Shown here: piece after piece, positions 1 to 10,920 of the stretch | Layout: each line of letters begins with the position of its first letter | Position numbering within the stretch: the stretch's first letter is position 1 | Assembly: GCF_051622035.1 (NCBI RefSeq) | Contig: NC_135357.1 | Span: 18,136,256 to 18,200,255 of the forward strand | DNA from: Arctopsyche grandis | Lineage: Eukaryota; Arthropoda; Insecta; Trichoptera; Hydropsychidae | Length of the DNA stretch: 64,000 nt | Reading direction: 5' to 3' | Position numbers and translations under genes: made by a program | The notes under the pieces: model-generated | Seen by the model: only the letters and a program-made list of their open reading frames with translations | Databases searched by the model: none | What the model was told of the DNA's origin: nothing

Positions 1-1
1 A

Positions 2-247
2 TTTCTGGGAAAGCACTTTTGTGAGTTATTAAATGGGATAGTACACAATTCTCTGGTTCTTAATGAATTGAGGTTTTATGCACGTAATAAGTTCAGGGAC
101 CCGAGGAATCGTGATTTGTTTGTTCCTCCTGTGGCTCGCACAAATATTTTGGCAACGTCTCCTATATCTAGGGCGATATATCTGCTCAACCGGGTTGTTG
201 GTGAAATTGACCTGTTCAATGATAACTGTGCTAACCTGGTTGAGTAG
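2..247 (+). pseudogene. C-terminal tail of a jockey/CR1-like LINE reverse transcriptase (5' part outside window)
   Basis: Frame 2 is open from the window edge to a TAG at 245-247 (81 codons). It contains a VPPVART...SPISRAIYLLN block that closely parallels VVPAART...APIPRAIRLLNEIV in the better preserved LINE at 10.5-10.9 kb. This is the region after the reverse transcriptase fingers and palm in these elements, so the catalytic part lies to the left of the window. A different frame (78-263) is also open but has no such similarity. Whether the whole element is intact cannot be judged from this end. Confidence 0.7.
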
Positions 248-540
248 TTGTGCCAGTGGTTGATTTTACCAATTATACGTGGGAATGATTATTATTATGA
301 TTATGATGTTATGATTATAATGATGTTGTTATTTTTATATGTTATTATTATTATGTTGGTATTATTATTATGATGTGATGTTATTATTATGATGATGTTA
401 TGATTATGTTTTATTATGATGATGTTATGATTTTATGTTATATTATTATTATCTTGTTATGATTGAATTACTGGCCACAGTGACGCATTGGAGCTCTCTG
501 AAATGTCAATGTGGCTAATATGATAAAATAAAATATACTG
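248..540 (+). repeat. LINE 3' untranslated region with ATT/ATG low-complexity block and A-rich tail
   Basis: Directly follows the LINE stop codon. Positions about 285-465 are a simple sequence of TTATTATGATG-like steps. After a short unique block the copy ends in a GATAAAATAAAATA tail near 520-535, the same kind of (AATAA)n tail that closes the LINE at 11.19 kb. The low-complexity block is not found in the other LINE copies here, so it probably expanded after insertion. Confidence 0.55.
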
Positions 541-1244
541 GTTAAAATGTTATACCTATTTCACGTATTTATTTCATATAACACAATGGATTGTGTCAAT
601 CTGACTCGTCGGAATCAGTTAATATGTATTCTGTTCGGAATACAAATTCCATTCCTTTTATCCCCTTTTTGAATATAATTCACAGAACCTTTCAATGTCA
701 TCTGATTTTGATGTATTTTATTCTCAGTACTGTTCTCAAATAAAAACGTACCTTGGCTAGTAATTTGTCAAAAAGTCACATTTTTATTTTGAACATATTT
801 TTTGGGTTATTTTAATATGAAACTCTTTTCCATAATTCGTAATAGTAATCAATATTAACGCATTGTTGAATTCTTAAGCATTCTGTAAAAAAACCTAAAC
901 CCAACTGTCTATATATAATTACTGGCAAGTAGCGGGAAACTGTATTTTCGCCCTGTAGAAACAAACTTATACAAGTTGATTTATATTCAAATATGAATTA
1001 TCTAAAATACCAGATAAATTATATTAAAACTGGTAAAACACTTTAACGGTAGCTCATTTTAAACTATTGAAAACCTTACTGAAACACATGGGGAATCCAA
1101 AAGAGGGTGCCATGCACTTGAACGAATTTAATTTCACATATGTGTTTAATTTATGTGTTTTAATTTTTCTAAATCAACATTTCAAAAATTTATCTATACA
1201 AAAAATAAGACCATACAATTTACGGCCCAGTGCTTTTAACAAGA
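541..1244. other. AT-rich spacer, no gene recognised
   Basis: Rich in A/T homopolymer runs with frequent stops in all frames. The 107-codon open frame starting at 1067 runs into the dispersed repeat at 1245 and has no recognisable domain, so it is not called as a gene. Confidence 0.5.
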
Positions 1245-2097
1245 TATTTACTTTATCTATGTGCATACGTAGTATCAATAGAATAAGTTTTGTGATCATG
1301 CGAAAATTCGAACTCGAGATTTTGACTGATTCGAACTCGGAATCGATCACTGATTACGTTTTCCCTAGAAAAAAATGTGTGTATGTGTGAGTAAATTTTG
1401 GGGATTATCTAAACACCGTTAGTCCTATCGAACTGAAATTTAGTATCGGTTACTGAAATTCTTATCGATACATTTTATTTTAATTTTTACATACCTCCTT
1501 TACGTTTTACTTACGATTACAATTCAGGAAAAAGTTTGCCTCTAATCCGATCGTTTTCATACTTTGCCATATTGCTCATTTTGGTCATCAATATAAGTAA
1601 ATGGATACTCCGCCATTACGATGGCGCAAAAATATCGTGTAAGACGCGTTTGAAATCAGCCCGGCGAGATAGTTGTTGACGTTTATCCACCGTTTTTTAT
1701 TAGTTTTAATTAAGTTTACCGAAAATGGTACCTCCCCTTATAGGTGTTAGAGGTACCTCCCCTTAATGGTACCTCCCTCTTTTTTTAAGTTTTTTAATTT
1801 AATTATCTCCCAAAGCGCTAACTGAATCAGACTCAAAAGTAATACATGTAATAGAAATTATAAATTTTATTCCCGAAAATTTTTTAAATATTTTTAATTC
1901 AACTGGAAGTAGTACTTTTAGTATAGAGAATCGAGGTTTTTTTATGTTTTTCTCAGAAACCTTTTCGTTTATTGAACTGAAATTTCATATCTAAAAGTCT
2001 AAGCTTAATATCAAGTTATATGTATATAAAATATGGTCAGCATCCGTCAACCGGAAGTGGCAGTTTATTTTGAATGTATTGGGAATTAGTGTCTCTA
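1245..2097 (+). repeat. Dispersed repeat with CCGGAAGT-like motifs, copy a
   Basis: Two blocks (about 1245-1480 and 1708-2097) match the plus-strand copy at 56.68-57.62 kb nearly word for word and the minus-strand copy at 27.58-28.44 kb. Landmarks are GTGATCATGCGAAAATTCGA, CACCGTTAGTCCTATCGAA, ATGGTACCTCCCCTTATAG and TCTCAGAAACCTTTT. About 230 bp between the blocks is not shared. No terminal inverted repeat or coding frame is visible, so the family is left unclassified. It carries an ACTGGAAGTAG and an ACCGGAAGTGG motif. Confidence 0.65.
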
Positions 2098-2205
2098 ATA
2101 AACGTTGTGATATTTTCCACCTCAGTGAGTGTAGGTGATCAGAGATTATGTTAACCTATTTGTCTGGTAGCCTGCGCTCATCATTATTTTTATTTAATTT
2201 ATATT
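2098..2205 (+). repeat. Short jockey/CR1-like LINE fragment
   Basis: GTGATATTTTCCACCT and CTGGTAGCCTGCGCTCATCA match positions 10831-10910 of the nested LINE (GTGATATTTTCCACCTTGG ... CTGGTAACCTGCGCTCATCA), the last codons of its ORF. Only about 100 bp remain, abutting the dispersed repeat on the left and the GC-rich element on the right. Confidence 0.6.
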
Positions 2206-2357
2206 TAGTACTAGCTGTATTACCCGGCTTCGCTCAGTGTTTATAATATAAACCGCTTAAACATGACTAAGCTAATTTAATTAAAAAAAAAAAAAAAATT
2301 TAAAAATTTAAAAAAAAAATAAAAAAAAAATAAAAAAAAAAATCAAATTTTTTTTTT

Positions 2358-2912
2358 GCCTTCTAGGGCTTCGCCCTCGGCACCCCCCTGAGCCTTTGCC
2401 TTCTAGGGCTTCGCCCCTCCACGCCCCATGAGCAATTGCCGTTTAGGGCTTCGCCCCCATGATCAGTTGCCTTTTAGGGCTTCGCCCCTCCACGCCCCCA
2501 TGATTCAAAGCCGTCTAGGGCTTCGCCCCCCTTAGTTAATGCCTTTTAGGGCTTCGCCCCCCGCGCCCCCAAGATTAATTGCCGTTTCGGGCTTCGCCCC
2601 CCTTAGTTAATGCCTTTTAGGGCTTCGCCCCTCCGCACCCCCATGATTAAATGCCGTCTAGGGCTTCGCCCCCCCTAGTTAATGCCTTTTAGGGCTTCGC
2701 CCCCCGCGCCCCCAAGATTAATTGCCGTTTAGGGCTTCGCCCCCCTTAGTTAGAGCCTTTTAGGGCTTCGCCCCTCCGCGCCCCCATGATTAAATGCCGT
2801 CTAAGGCTTAGCCCCCATGATCAGTTGCCTTTTAGGGCTTCGCCCCTCCGCGCCCCCATGATTAATTGCCGTCTAGGGCTTCGCCCCCCTTAGTTAATGC
2901 CTATTAGGGCTT
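2358..2912 (+). repeat. Tandem array of TTAGGGCTTCGCCCC units
   Basis: About sixteen occurrences of GGGCTTCGCCC, a short palindrome (GGGC-TTC-GCCC), preceded by CCTTTTA, CCGTTTA or CCGTCTA. They are separated by alternating spacers such as CCTCCGCGCCCCCATGATTA and CCCTTAGTTAATG. The repeat is irregular, with units of roughly 35-60 bp. It merges on its right into the longer GC-rich array. Confidence 0.85.
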
Positions 2913-3765
2913 GCGCCCCATGAGGCTGGGCCCCCCGGGCCCCCTTCGGGGCCCCACGGGGCTGCGTCCCTTGTGGCGCCCCCTTTTGAGCCCCATGAGG
3001 CTGGGCCCCCCCGGGGCCCCACGGGGCTGCGCCCCTCGTGGCGCCCCCTTTTGAGCCCCATGGGGCTGCGCCCCATGAGGCTGGGCCCCCCGGGCCCCCT
3101 TCGGGGCCCCACGGGGCTGCGCCCCTTGTGGCGCCCCCTTTTGAGCCCCATGGGGCTGCGCCCCATGAGGCTGGGCCCCCCCGGGGCCCCACGGGGCTGC
3201 GCCCCTCGTGGCGCCCCCTTTTGAGCCCCATGGGGCTGCGCCCCATGAGGCTGGGCCCCCCGGGCCCCCTTCGGGGCCCCACGGGGCTGCGCCCCTTGTG
3301 GCGCCCCCTTTTGAGCCCCATGGGGCTGCGCCCCATGAGGCTGGGCCCCCCGGGCCCCTTTCGGGGCCCCACGGGGCCCCACGGGGCTGCGCCCCTTGTG
3401 GCGCCCCCTTTTGAGCCCCATGGGGCTGCGCCCCATGAGGCTGGGCCCCCCCGGGGCCCCACGGGGCTGCGCCCCTCGTGGCGCCCCCTTTTGAGCCCCA
3501 TGGGGCTGCGCCCCATGAGGCTGGGCCCCCCGGGCCCCTTTCGGGGCCCCACGGGGCTGCGCCCCTTGTGGCGCCCCCTTTTGAGCCCCATAGGGCTGCG
3601 CCCCATGAGGCTGGGCCCCCCCGGGGCCCCACGGGGCTGCGCCCCTCGTGGCGCCCCCTTTTGAGCCCCATGGGGCTGCGCCCCATGAGGCTGGGCCCCC
3701 CGGGCCCCCTTCGGGGCCCCACGGGGCTGCGCCCCTTGTGGCGCCCCTGGCGGGGCCCCATGAAA
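2913..3765 (+). repeat. GC-rich minisatellite with alternating 80/90-bp units (about 170-bp higher-order period)
   Basis: The landmark TGAGGCTGGGCCCC begins at 2921, 2996, 3076, 3166, 3246, 3336, 3436, 3516, 3606 and 3686, so spacing alternates mostly 80 and 90 bp. Two subunits differ in the block after the landmark: one has CCCGGGCCCCCTTCGGGGCC, the other CCCCGGGGCCCCACGGGGC. An extra GGGGCCCCAC near 3370 explains the single 100-bp step. Almost every base is G or C. Lack of AT-containing stop codons makes several frames open on both strands at once, which is an artefact and not coding. Confidence 0.9.
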
Positions 3766-3975
3766 CTACTCGCCTTGCGCCCCCGCGGGGGTGAATCCAT
3801 TGAATCGAAAAAAACAAATCGGCGCCCATGGATCGAAAAAAAAAAAAACGAATCACGTGTTCGATGACGTCACCGATCTACGGACGACGAAGAAGACGAC
3901 GAAGAAGACGACGACCAAGGATACATACAAAGTCTCTTTCCAAATTATAGATTAGATTATAATAATAAATACATT

Positions 3976-5579
3976 ATGTAAATAGATAGGTAATAATAAT
4001 TACAAATTAATGACCGATGTGAGCTGACAGGTTGCGCCAATGCAACCAATTTCAGTTTTACAAAAAAAAGAAAAGTACAATAAATATTGGCAATCATTCA
4101 TCTCATTCAAATAGATTCATGTCGAATCTCAAGAAACTGACCAATTCATCAAAATGACAATCAAACAGGTCCAAATGTTCATCTATCACATTAAGGAACC
4201 GGATAGCCTTAAATCGGATAGCCTTATATTAGTGAATTTTCATCTTCTCTCTTCATTTTTGCCTCGCGGGGGGATGTTCTGTATTAAAAAATACAAATAT
4301 GTATTTTTTCTGTATCATTCTCGATCATATCTGTCTAAAAATAAAATCTAAAGGAGAAATGATAACAATAGAAATGTCGTATGCATATACATACATATGA
4401 ATGATTTCATTCAAATTTATCTTTACAACCAATATTCTTACTGAGTTTTTATTTTTATTAATAAACATACTTTGCCCGTTTTTGGGCTGAACAGGTGACG
4501 TACATATTCACACATACATACATTTGTGAGTGTGGTATTTTAAATACACCCTCGAAAGCGAGGAAAGCTACGAATAGGTTACAAAAAGCTACCCTCTTTG
4601 TCTACGAGGCAAAAAGAAAAGCTCGCTAGTGAAGACGTATCGCACTCGCGCATACTACACCCACGGTTTCGTCGCATTATGGCGAATAGGTTTTATTATC
4701 TCTATAAATATTTTGACATCGTCTTATGTTAACCCAAAACGCAAACATCCTGAGGCCTCACGGCCATGGATTCTGTATCCAATTCCAAACGAACCGATCA
4801 CAAGAAATAGTCTTATATGTATATATGTACTATATGTACATAATATGGCGTGTTTGAATATTATCCAATTTCTAAGTATTGGAATATTTGAGTATTATCA
4901 ACATATTATACCTACAAGTATCGATTTCGCACGAGAGCAAACGTAAAGAGGCCGACCAGGTGGGGTTTGTTTGGTATATTTATTGTATCGATTTGAGATA
5001 CACGAGGCTAGTACTTAGCCTATTGTGCATATATAGATTTGTCGGTTCACGAATTCAGTATTCAATATTTCATAATTTTAACTTTGAAAGACACAGAATG
5101 TGATTCTGAATGTGAATGTAACAGATGATGACATACATACGTACGTCACAGCTAAACCACTGCCAACAAAACATTTCATATACTATGTATATGTACATAT
5201 ATACGAATATAATAACAAAAGATAAAAAAAACTTCTTCATATGTATACTGTTAGAGACCATATCCGTCTATTTGCCTAGAGGAAACATTGGCAGCAAAGT
5301 ATCTGAGCGTTTACCGCCAATTATTGAAAATTTATTTAATTAATTAATTAATTTATCTATTGGTGTTTTATATTGTTTATATATAGGTAGGTAGGTTTAA
5401 CCATTTTTTTTTTCATATTAAACAATTAAATTAAATATATTTAAAATGTATTTGAAAATAATTCGATCGCCTGCGGATCGAACACAAGACCGACACATTT
5501 ATTTTAATTTTTTTAATGAATAGCTTAATATGTCATAATCCATGCGAAGATATTATTTACATCGGGCATAACAATAGTC
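3976..5579. other. AT-rich spacer, no gene recognised
   Basis: No open frame above about 105 codons and none with a recognisable motif. Contains several ACATACATATGTAC-type palindromic simple repeats (near 4388, 4510, 5140 and 5190) and a TTAATTAATTAATTAATT run at 5336-5352. A slightly GC-richer stretch at 4620-4780 has no coding or tRNA signature that I can defend. Confidence 0.4.
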
Positions 5580-5597
5580 TTTAATAATTTTAAACTA

Positions 5598-6977
5598 ATG
5601 GCATTTCACTATCATCCAACTGTCAAATATAATTATTTTTATAATAATGAAAGTTATGTCGGTCCTGAGATCGCTAATGCTTTTGCTAAATTTTTTAGCT
5701 CTGTTTTTGATCAGAGATCACCATCCATTGATGCTAATTTGGCTTCCCAAGTTGGTACTGAGGGTGTCGGTATAGACATTCCGCGGGTCTCGCTTGGAGA
5801 TGTTAGGATGGCAATTTTGAAGCTGAAGGGGTCTGTTGGGCCTGACGGTGTGCCCCCTGACGTATTAAAGGCATGCTGTAATTCGCTCTTAGAGCCTCTT
5901 CAGTTTATTTTTAGCCTTATTCTTGGTTCTGGTAATTATCCTGAAAAATGGAAATTATCTTGAGTCATTCCTATACATAAAAGTGGCTCTAAAAATGAAG
6001 TTAAAAATTACAGACCTATTGCTATCTATTCCCAAAATTTTTGATAATATCCTTCACCGTTTGATTCTTTTGCAGTTCAAAAGATTGTTGTGTGATGAGC
6101 AGCATGGTTTTTCACCATGTCGTTCCACTACCACTAATCTTGCCTGTTTTTCATATTATACCATGTCTAAAGTTGACCGTGGACAACAAGTTGATGTAGC
6201 CTACTTTGACTTTCGAAAAGCATTTGATCTTGTCAATAATGACGCTCTTATGATCAGATTAACTTTATTATTATTGAAGTGGGCTTTTCTCCACGTCTTC
6301 TTAAACTCTTTGCTTCTTATCTTAGTGATAGGAAGCAATTTGTTAGATATGGTATTTATGAATCTCCTTTATTTTTTACGCGATCTGGTGTAACTCAGGG
6401 GTCCACCTTAGGCCCTTTACTATTTACAATAGTCATTAATAACCTCTCTAAAGTACTACGCAATGCTTCATGTCTCTTGTTTGCAAGCCGACGTTAAACT
6501 ATTCTTTGCTGTTAAGGATGAGAGGCAAGCCTCTCTCCTTCAAGCTGATATTAACGCTGTTTTAGAGTTCAGTTTCAGTTTAGGGCTGGAACTGAATACA
6601 AGTAAATGTGCCATTATGAGTTATGGACGTGCGAATTCGCTTTATTTTCACGGATATTCCATTGGATCTGTATTGTTGAAGTGTGTGGAATTAATGGTCA
6701 ACTTGGGTATCACTTTTGATCCTCAATTCGCCTTTCACAACCACATCAAGACAGTCGCTGACGTTTCCTTTCGTCGACTTGGATTTGTCTTGAGATATGC
6801 TAGATTATTCTCCAACCCCTTGTCTTCTCGCTTGCTTTTCAACTCGCTTGTTAGAAGTAAGCTAGAGTATAATGCGATTGTGTGGAATCCGCATGAAGCA
6901 AACTACTCTCTTATTATCGAAAAAGTGCAAAAAGCATTTCTTCGTTTTCTCTATAAGAAAGAGTATGGGTACTACCC
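5598..6977 (+). pseudogene. LINE reverse transcriptase, N-terminal and palm part (degenerate)
   Basis: Recognisable RT blocks appear in order across shifted frames: IANAFAKFFSSVF, then GPDGVPPDVLKAC, VIPIHKSGSKNEVKNYRPI, QHGFSPCRSTTTNL, YFDFRKAFDLVNNDAL, VTQGSTLGPLLFTIVINNL, and LELNTSKCAIMSYGR with FHNHIKTV. A stop lies at 5961-5963, there are frameshifts near 6270-6300, and another near 6480 falls on the catalytic YADD position (LLFA... then ADVKLF in another frame). The catalytic core is therefore destroyed. The order and wording of the blocks fit the jockey/CR1 group better than RTE. Confidence 0.8.
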
Positions 6978-7339
6978 TGTTCCGACCAAGTCTTCATGGT
7001 CAGCTTTCGTGGCGTTACGACCAAAGGAGCCGTTTTGGAGGGAGATCGGCGCCGAGCGCGCGTCCCCTCCTTCTAGCGTCGGTCGAGTGAACATCTCTGT
7101 TCGCTACCGAGTTTGTTCCCACCACCGAGTCCCGATCAGCTCAGCCTTGATCGGCAGACGATACTGGAAGTACAGCTTCAGTATACGTCCGGTGAGAAGT
7201 GAGGAAACCCTGGTCTCTCTTCGTCGAAGTCAGATCACGTAGTCACGTGTTTTGAGTGAGGTTATCATAACCTCTTGAACACGTGTGCGCTAATTTCAAG
7301 ACGGACTCCCCCCCCCCCTTTTTTGCCCCCTGCTTGATC

Positions 7340-7370
<31 letters not shown>

Positions 7371-8012
7371 CAGTGGCGTGCGGTCCATGGATGCGGTGGA
7401 TGCGGCGCATCCCCTATAACTTTAAAAAGCCAAGAGTATTTTTAATAAATATTTGAATTTCGCTTCGATGTATTCTTAGTGATGTACGTGATTATGATGT
7501 AGTATATGAGTATATATATATATATATATATATTTCACATATCACGTGTTTTTTGTTACATGATGCATTATATAGGATCTTTTGATAATTTTTATTAAGG
7601 ATTCGCATAGGCGGCCACAGGCTAGTGACGGGTGTAGACGCTGACTGAAGTGCGCGCGCGTCATGGATTCGGAGTCGAGTCCGATCCCATTTGCGCATGC
7701 GCACTATGAGGCTGTCTTATTCGCGCGGACGCGTTGACACTTGTTTAACCTCTACGGTGGATTCGGTTTCTCTGTTTGCTTATCTATTGAGTTTCACTTG
7801 GAAGCCGCTGTTGATCGATATTTCCGCACGCTACGCCCCAAGTTATTTATCAAAAAGCTAGCCGATTCATTTCTTTAGACGAAGTTAATCATTTATACTG
7901 TAAGTTGGTTATTTTTTACTTTTGAATTAAGTTTTCATTTAAATTAGTTTCGTCTAACTTTATTTTTAGTTTACTGTTCCACTACTTACGAGTTTTCATT
8001 ATTGCCTTTAAT

Positions 8013-10193
8013 ATGGATATCGAAAATAACAATGAGAGTGGACTTGTCGTCGAGATCAATAATAATTGCAATTGTTTAATTGAAAATGTGCTGAAAAGAA
8101 GATTTGCTTCTCTCCCATTTAATGAAAAGGAGATTATTGTTAAGAGCCCCAAACCCACACCAATATTAAATATTCAGTCTAAAACAAAAACATTTAAAAG
8201 GTATTTTAACACAGAAACATACGAAAAAATTTCATGGATTTGTGGATGTGCTCACTTAACGAAATTATTCTGTTGGCCATGTATTTTATTTTCTCAAGAA
8301 GTGAATGTCTGGAGTAAATTTGGATTTTCTGACCTAAACAATTTAAGTAAATCGCGCAAGAGACATGAATGTTCTCAAGCTCACATATGTTCTGCTGCTC
8401 AATTTAAAAAATTTGGAAAGGGACCTCGTATAGAAAATTTTTTAAGTGCTCAATTTAAAGCAAATATTGTAATGCACAACAAAGAAGTTACTGCAAATAG
8501 ATACATTTTGTCGAAATTAATAAGCGCGATCTGTTTTTTAGCAAAACAAGAACAACCTTTACGAGGACATTTTGAACACCAGGAATCGGAAAATAGAGGG
8601 AATTATATTGAATTGCTGTATCTGTTGAGTGAATCAGACATAAAATTGAAAACTCATTTAGATAACTCTACGGTGTTTACTGGACTATCGAACCATATAC
8701 AAAATGTCTTGGTATCCGCAATATCAAAAGTCTTGCTAGATGAGATTAAAACTGAAATACGTGCATCAAAATTTGTTTCCATAATTGTGGACGAATCTAC
8801 AGATATCAGTCGCAAAGCTCAGCTATCTACTATTTTTAGATATGTAGATGAAAACAATGAAATTCAGGAGAGATTTGTTGGATTTGTCGATGTTAGTCCC
8901 AATAGAACAGCTAATGCTCTTTTTCAGCACATACGTGAGACCTTGGAAGAATTTGGTTGTTTGGACAAATTAATTGCACAAACGTACGATGGAGCGGCTG
9001 TAATGTCCGGGGAGCATAATGGAGTGCAACGAAAAATTCGAGATATTTGTCCTAATTCTTTATTTGTCCATTGTTACGCTCACAGATTGAATTTAGTTTT
9101 ATAAAAATTTGTTAAACATATATCCGGATGCAAACGTTTTTTCAGCCGTATGTTGTCATTTTCAACTTTTTTTTGTAAGTCTTCAAGAAGAATTTCCCTT
9201 CTCAATTGTCAAATAAAAAAACGATTTCCCACTGCTGCCCCTACACGATGGAACTACAATAGCAAAATTTTAAATATGGTATTAGAATATCAAACAGAAT
9301 TAATGGAAATATTTAATCAAATAATTAATGATGAAGACGAATGGGATACTGATGCTGTCATAAATGCTGAAGTCCTTCATCGTTATTTAAAAGAGTTTGA
9401 ATTCAATTTCAATTTGCATTTATTTTCTGCAATATTTAATTCGGCAGATTTTTTATTTGAAATTTTACAAAAAAAAACCTTTGACATATCGTATTGCGTA
9501 AGTGAAATTAAAAAATTTGTAAAATATTTAGATAACAAAAAAGACGATTTTGATTAATTGTGGAACAAAGTAATAACTAAAAATTTTAATAGAAAAAGAA
9601 AATATGCTGAATGTGAAGAAGATGTGAAAACAACGTATAAACTTCACTATTCTGAAATTTTAGAAACTCTTTCAGTAAATACAACCAATCGATTTCGAGA
9701 TATCGAAAATTTAAAATTTCTCGAATTTTTTAACGTCAAAAAATTTAAAGAATATGAAAATAATTTTCCAGATTTCCTATTTAAATCACTCCACCTAACT
9801 TATGGAAAATACTTTGATTTTATGAAATTAAAAAGCGAATTAATTTACATGTACTCAACGCAAGATTTTCATTTGAAATCTATAAATGACGTAAAGGAAT
9901 TAATTGTGAAAGATGATCTAATAGACGTTTTGGAACAAGTATTTAGTTTAATACAATTAATTTGTACGATACCTTCCACGAGCGCATCGGCTGAACGATC
10001 ATTTTCGACTATGAAAAGAATTAAAACGTTCACCAGAAGTAGTCAAAGTGAAGAAAGACTCTCTGGTCTTGCTTTAATTGCAATCGAAAAGAAAATAATG
10101 TCAAATTTAAAAAACAATAAAAAATTCTATGATGCGGTTATCGATGAATTTTGTAAAAAGGAACGAAGAATAAAATTAAATTTTAAAAAATAA
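8013..10193 (+). pseudogene. hAT transposase (ZMYM1/DUF4371-like) with two in-frame TAA codons
   Basis: A single frame of 726 codons, interrupted only by TAA at 9102-9104 and 9555-9557. The three open pieces are in the same phase and read through smoothly. Residues about 70-125 form a TTF-type zinc-finger region rich in Cys/His (WICGCAHLTKLFCWPC). SIIVDESTDIS gives the first catalytic Asp (residue 260) and QTYDGAAVMSG the second (326). HCYAHRLNLVL follows. The C-terminal STSASAERSFSTMKRIK holds the conserved Glu and the dimerisation segment. The start at 8013 is the first Met before similarity. With two stops it cannot make full-length transposase without readthrough. Confidence 0.88.
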
Positions 10194-10211
10194 ATTGGTC
10201 GGTTTTTTTTT

Positions 10212-10240
10212 TCAAACAAGGGACAGCATCCCTTGTTTGA
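10212..10240. repeat. Perfect 12-bp subterminal hairpin of the hAT element
   Basis: TCAAACAAGGGA (10212-10223), a 5-nt spacer CAGCA, then TCCCTTGTTTGA (10229-10240). It lies 20 bp inside the right terminal repeat. Subterminal repeats are common transposase-binding sites in hAT elements. Here that role is inferred. Confidence 0.7.
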
Positions 10241-10547
10241 AAAGTCACCGCCCGCCACTGATATATATATATATATAAAATACAGTCACCATACAAACAG
10301 AATTACAATCTGTTTTCATTATTATACAATTTCCCGCCTTTGTCCCGTATCACACTCACTTACGCACACTGTACGAGAGAGATAGAGATATACATCGAGC
10401 CGAGCCGACATCAGCAGAGACCAGACCGCAGACGACGACCGGTAGATCCCTTGGAGGAAACCAGCCCCGCCCACGCTTACCACGAGCTTCTCCCAAACCG
10501 ACTTCCGGTGTCCCTCGAGTTAAGGACCCCTGGAGTCTGTACAACCC

Positions 10548-10920
10548 ATATCTCTATCCTACTCCTTTCCTTTTGGGCATGCTTGGGTATAATTCCCTTG
10601 AACTTCGGAGAAACTTCTCGTTAATTCGTTTCGCTCTCCAGCTATTGCGTGGTAATACGACATGCCCGTTGTTGCTGGAACAGTTGGGACTTTATGTCCC
10701 TAATAATTATGTGCGTGGTAGACATCATCATTTGATGGTTGTACCTGCTGCTCGCACAGTTCTTTTTCGAATGGCTCCTATTCCAAGAGCTATTCGACTT
10801 CTCAATGAAATCGTTGCTGCCGTCCCTGAATGTGATATTTTCCACCTTGGGGAGCGTAGATTATCGGATGTTATTTTAACATATTTATCTGGTAACCTGC
10901 GCTCATCATTACATTTTTAA
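10548..10920 (+). pseudogene. LINE reverse transcriptase, C-terminal part
   Basis: Continues the frame of the left half across the excised insertion. It encodes GMLGYNSLELRRNFSLIRF, VVPAARTVLFRMAPIPRAI and a stop at 10918-10920. The same segment is present at 56251-56583 on the minus strand (GMVGYTSLDHRRSVALIKF, PLARTVAFSYSPIPRG) and in part at 2-247. This half contains no internal stop, in contrast to the left half. Confidence 0.75.

Larger units (their letters stand above)
2209..3975 (+). mobile_element. Dispersed element carrying a GC-rich minisatellite, copy 1
   Basis: The head ACTAGCTGTATTACCCGGCT TCGCTCAG and the tail ACATACAAAGTCTCTTTC plus AAATTATAGATTAGATTATA recur around 40.45-40.85 kb and 44.95-45.20 kb, which defines a family. 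This copy holds an A-rich stretch (2281-2347), the two GC-rich arrays listed separately, and a GACGAAGAA triplet-like run at 3884-3915. No protein is encoded. The class is not identified. The head resembles the widespread 'CCCGGCTTCGC' repeats of insect genomes, but I cannot assign it. Confidence 0.55.
7371..10260 (+). mobile_element. hAT-superfamily DNA transposon, 2890 bp with both ends
   Basis: The left end CAGTGGCGTGCGGT and the right end (complement CAGTGGCGGGCGGT) form 14-bp terminal inverted repeats with one mismatch. The flanks are ATATATAT on both sides, consistent with an 8-bp duplication but not resolvable because the target is a (TA)n run. It encodes one transposase frame (8013-10193). 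Near the left end GGATGC-GGC-GCATCC can fold, and near the right end there is a perfect 12-bp hairpin. The element looks relatively young: the ends are intact and only two stop codons interrupt the gene. Confidence 0.9.
6978..10543 (+). mobile_element. Solo LTR (about 668 bp) inserted in the LINE and itself split by a hAT element
   Basis: The insert starts TGTTCCGACC and ends GTCTGTACA, flanked by ACCC on both sides (6974-6977 and 10544-10547). Removing it restores the LINE reading frame exactly, so both boundaries are precise. TG...CA ends plus a 4-bp duplication are typical of LTR retrotransposon integration. There is no internal gag/pol, so this is a solo LTR left by recombination. The LTR had an internal (TA)n run, into which the hAT at 7371-10260 later inserted. 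Strand is arbitrary. The superfamily (gypsy or BEL) cannot be told. Confidence 0.7.

Noticed and set aside
2358..2900. TTAGGG words as telomeric repeat
   Set aside because: They are single hexamers within longer GGGCTTCGCCC units, not tandem TTAGGG, and insects mostly use TTAGG.
2890..3867. Overlapping long open frames on both strands (up to 320 codons) in the GC-rich array
   Set aside because: They follow the 80/90-bp repeat, are open in several frames at once simply because the array lacks T/A-containing stop codons, and have no start, codon bias or domain.
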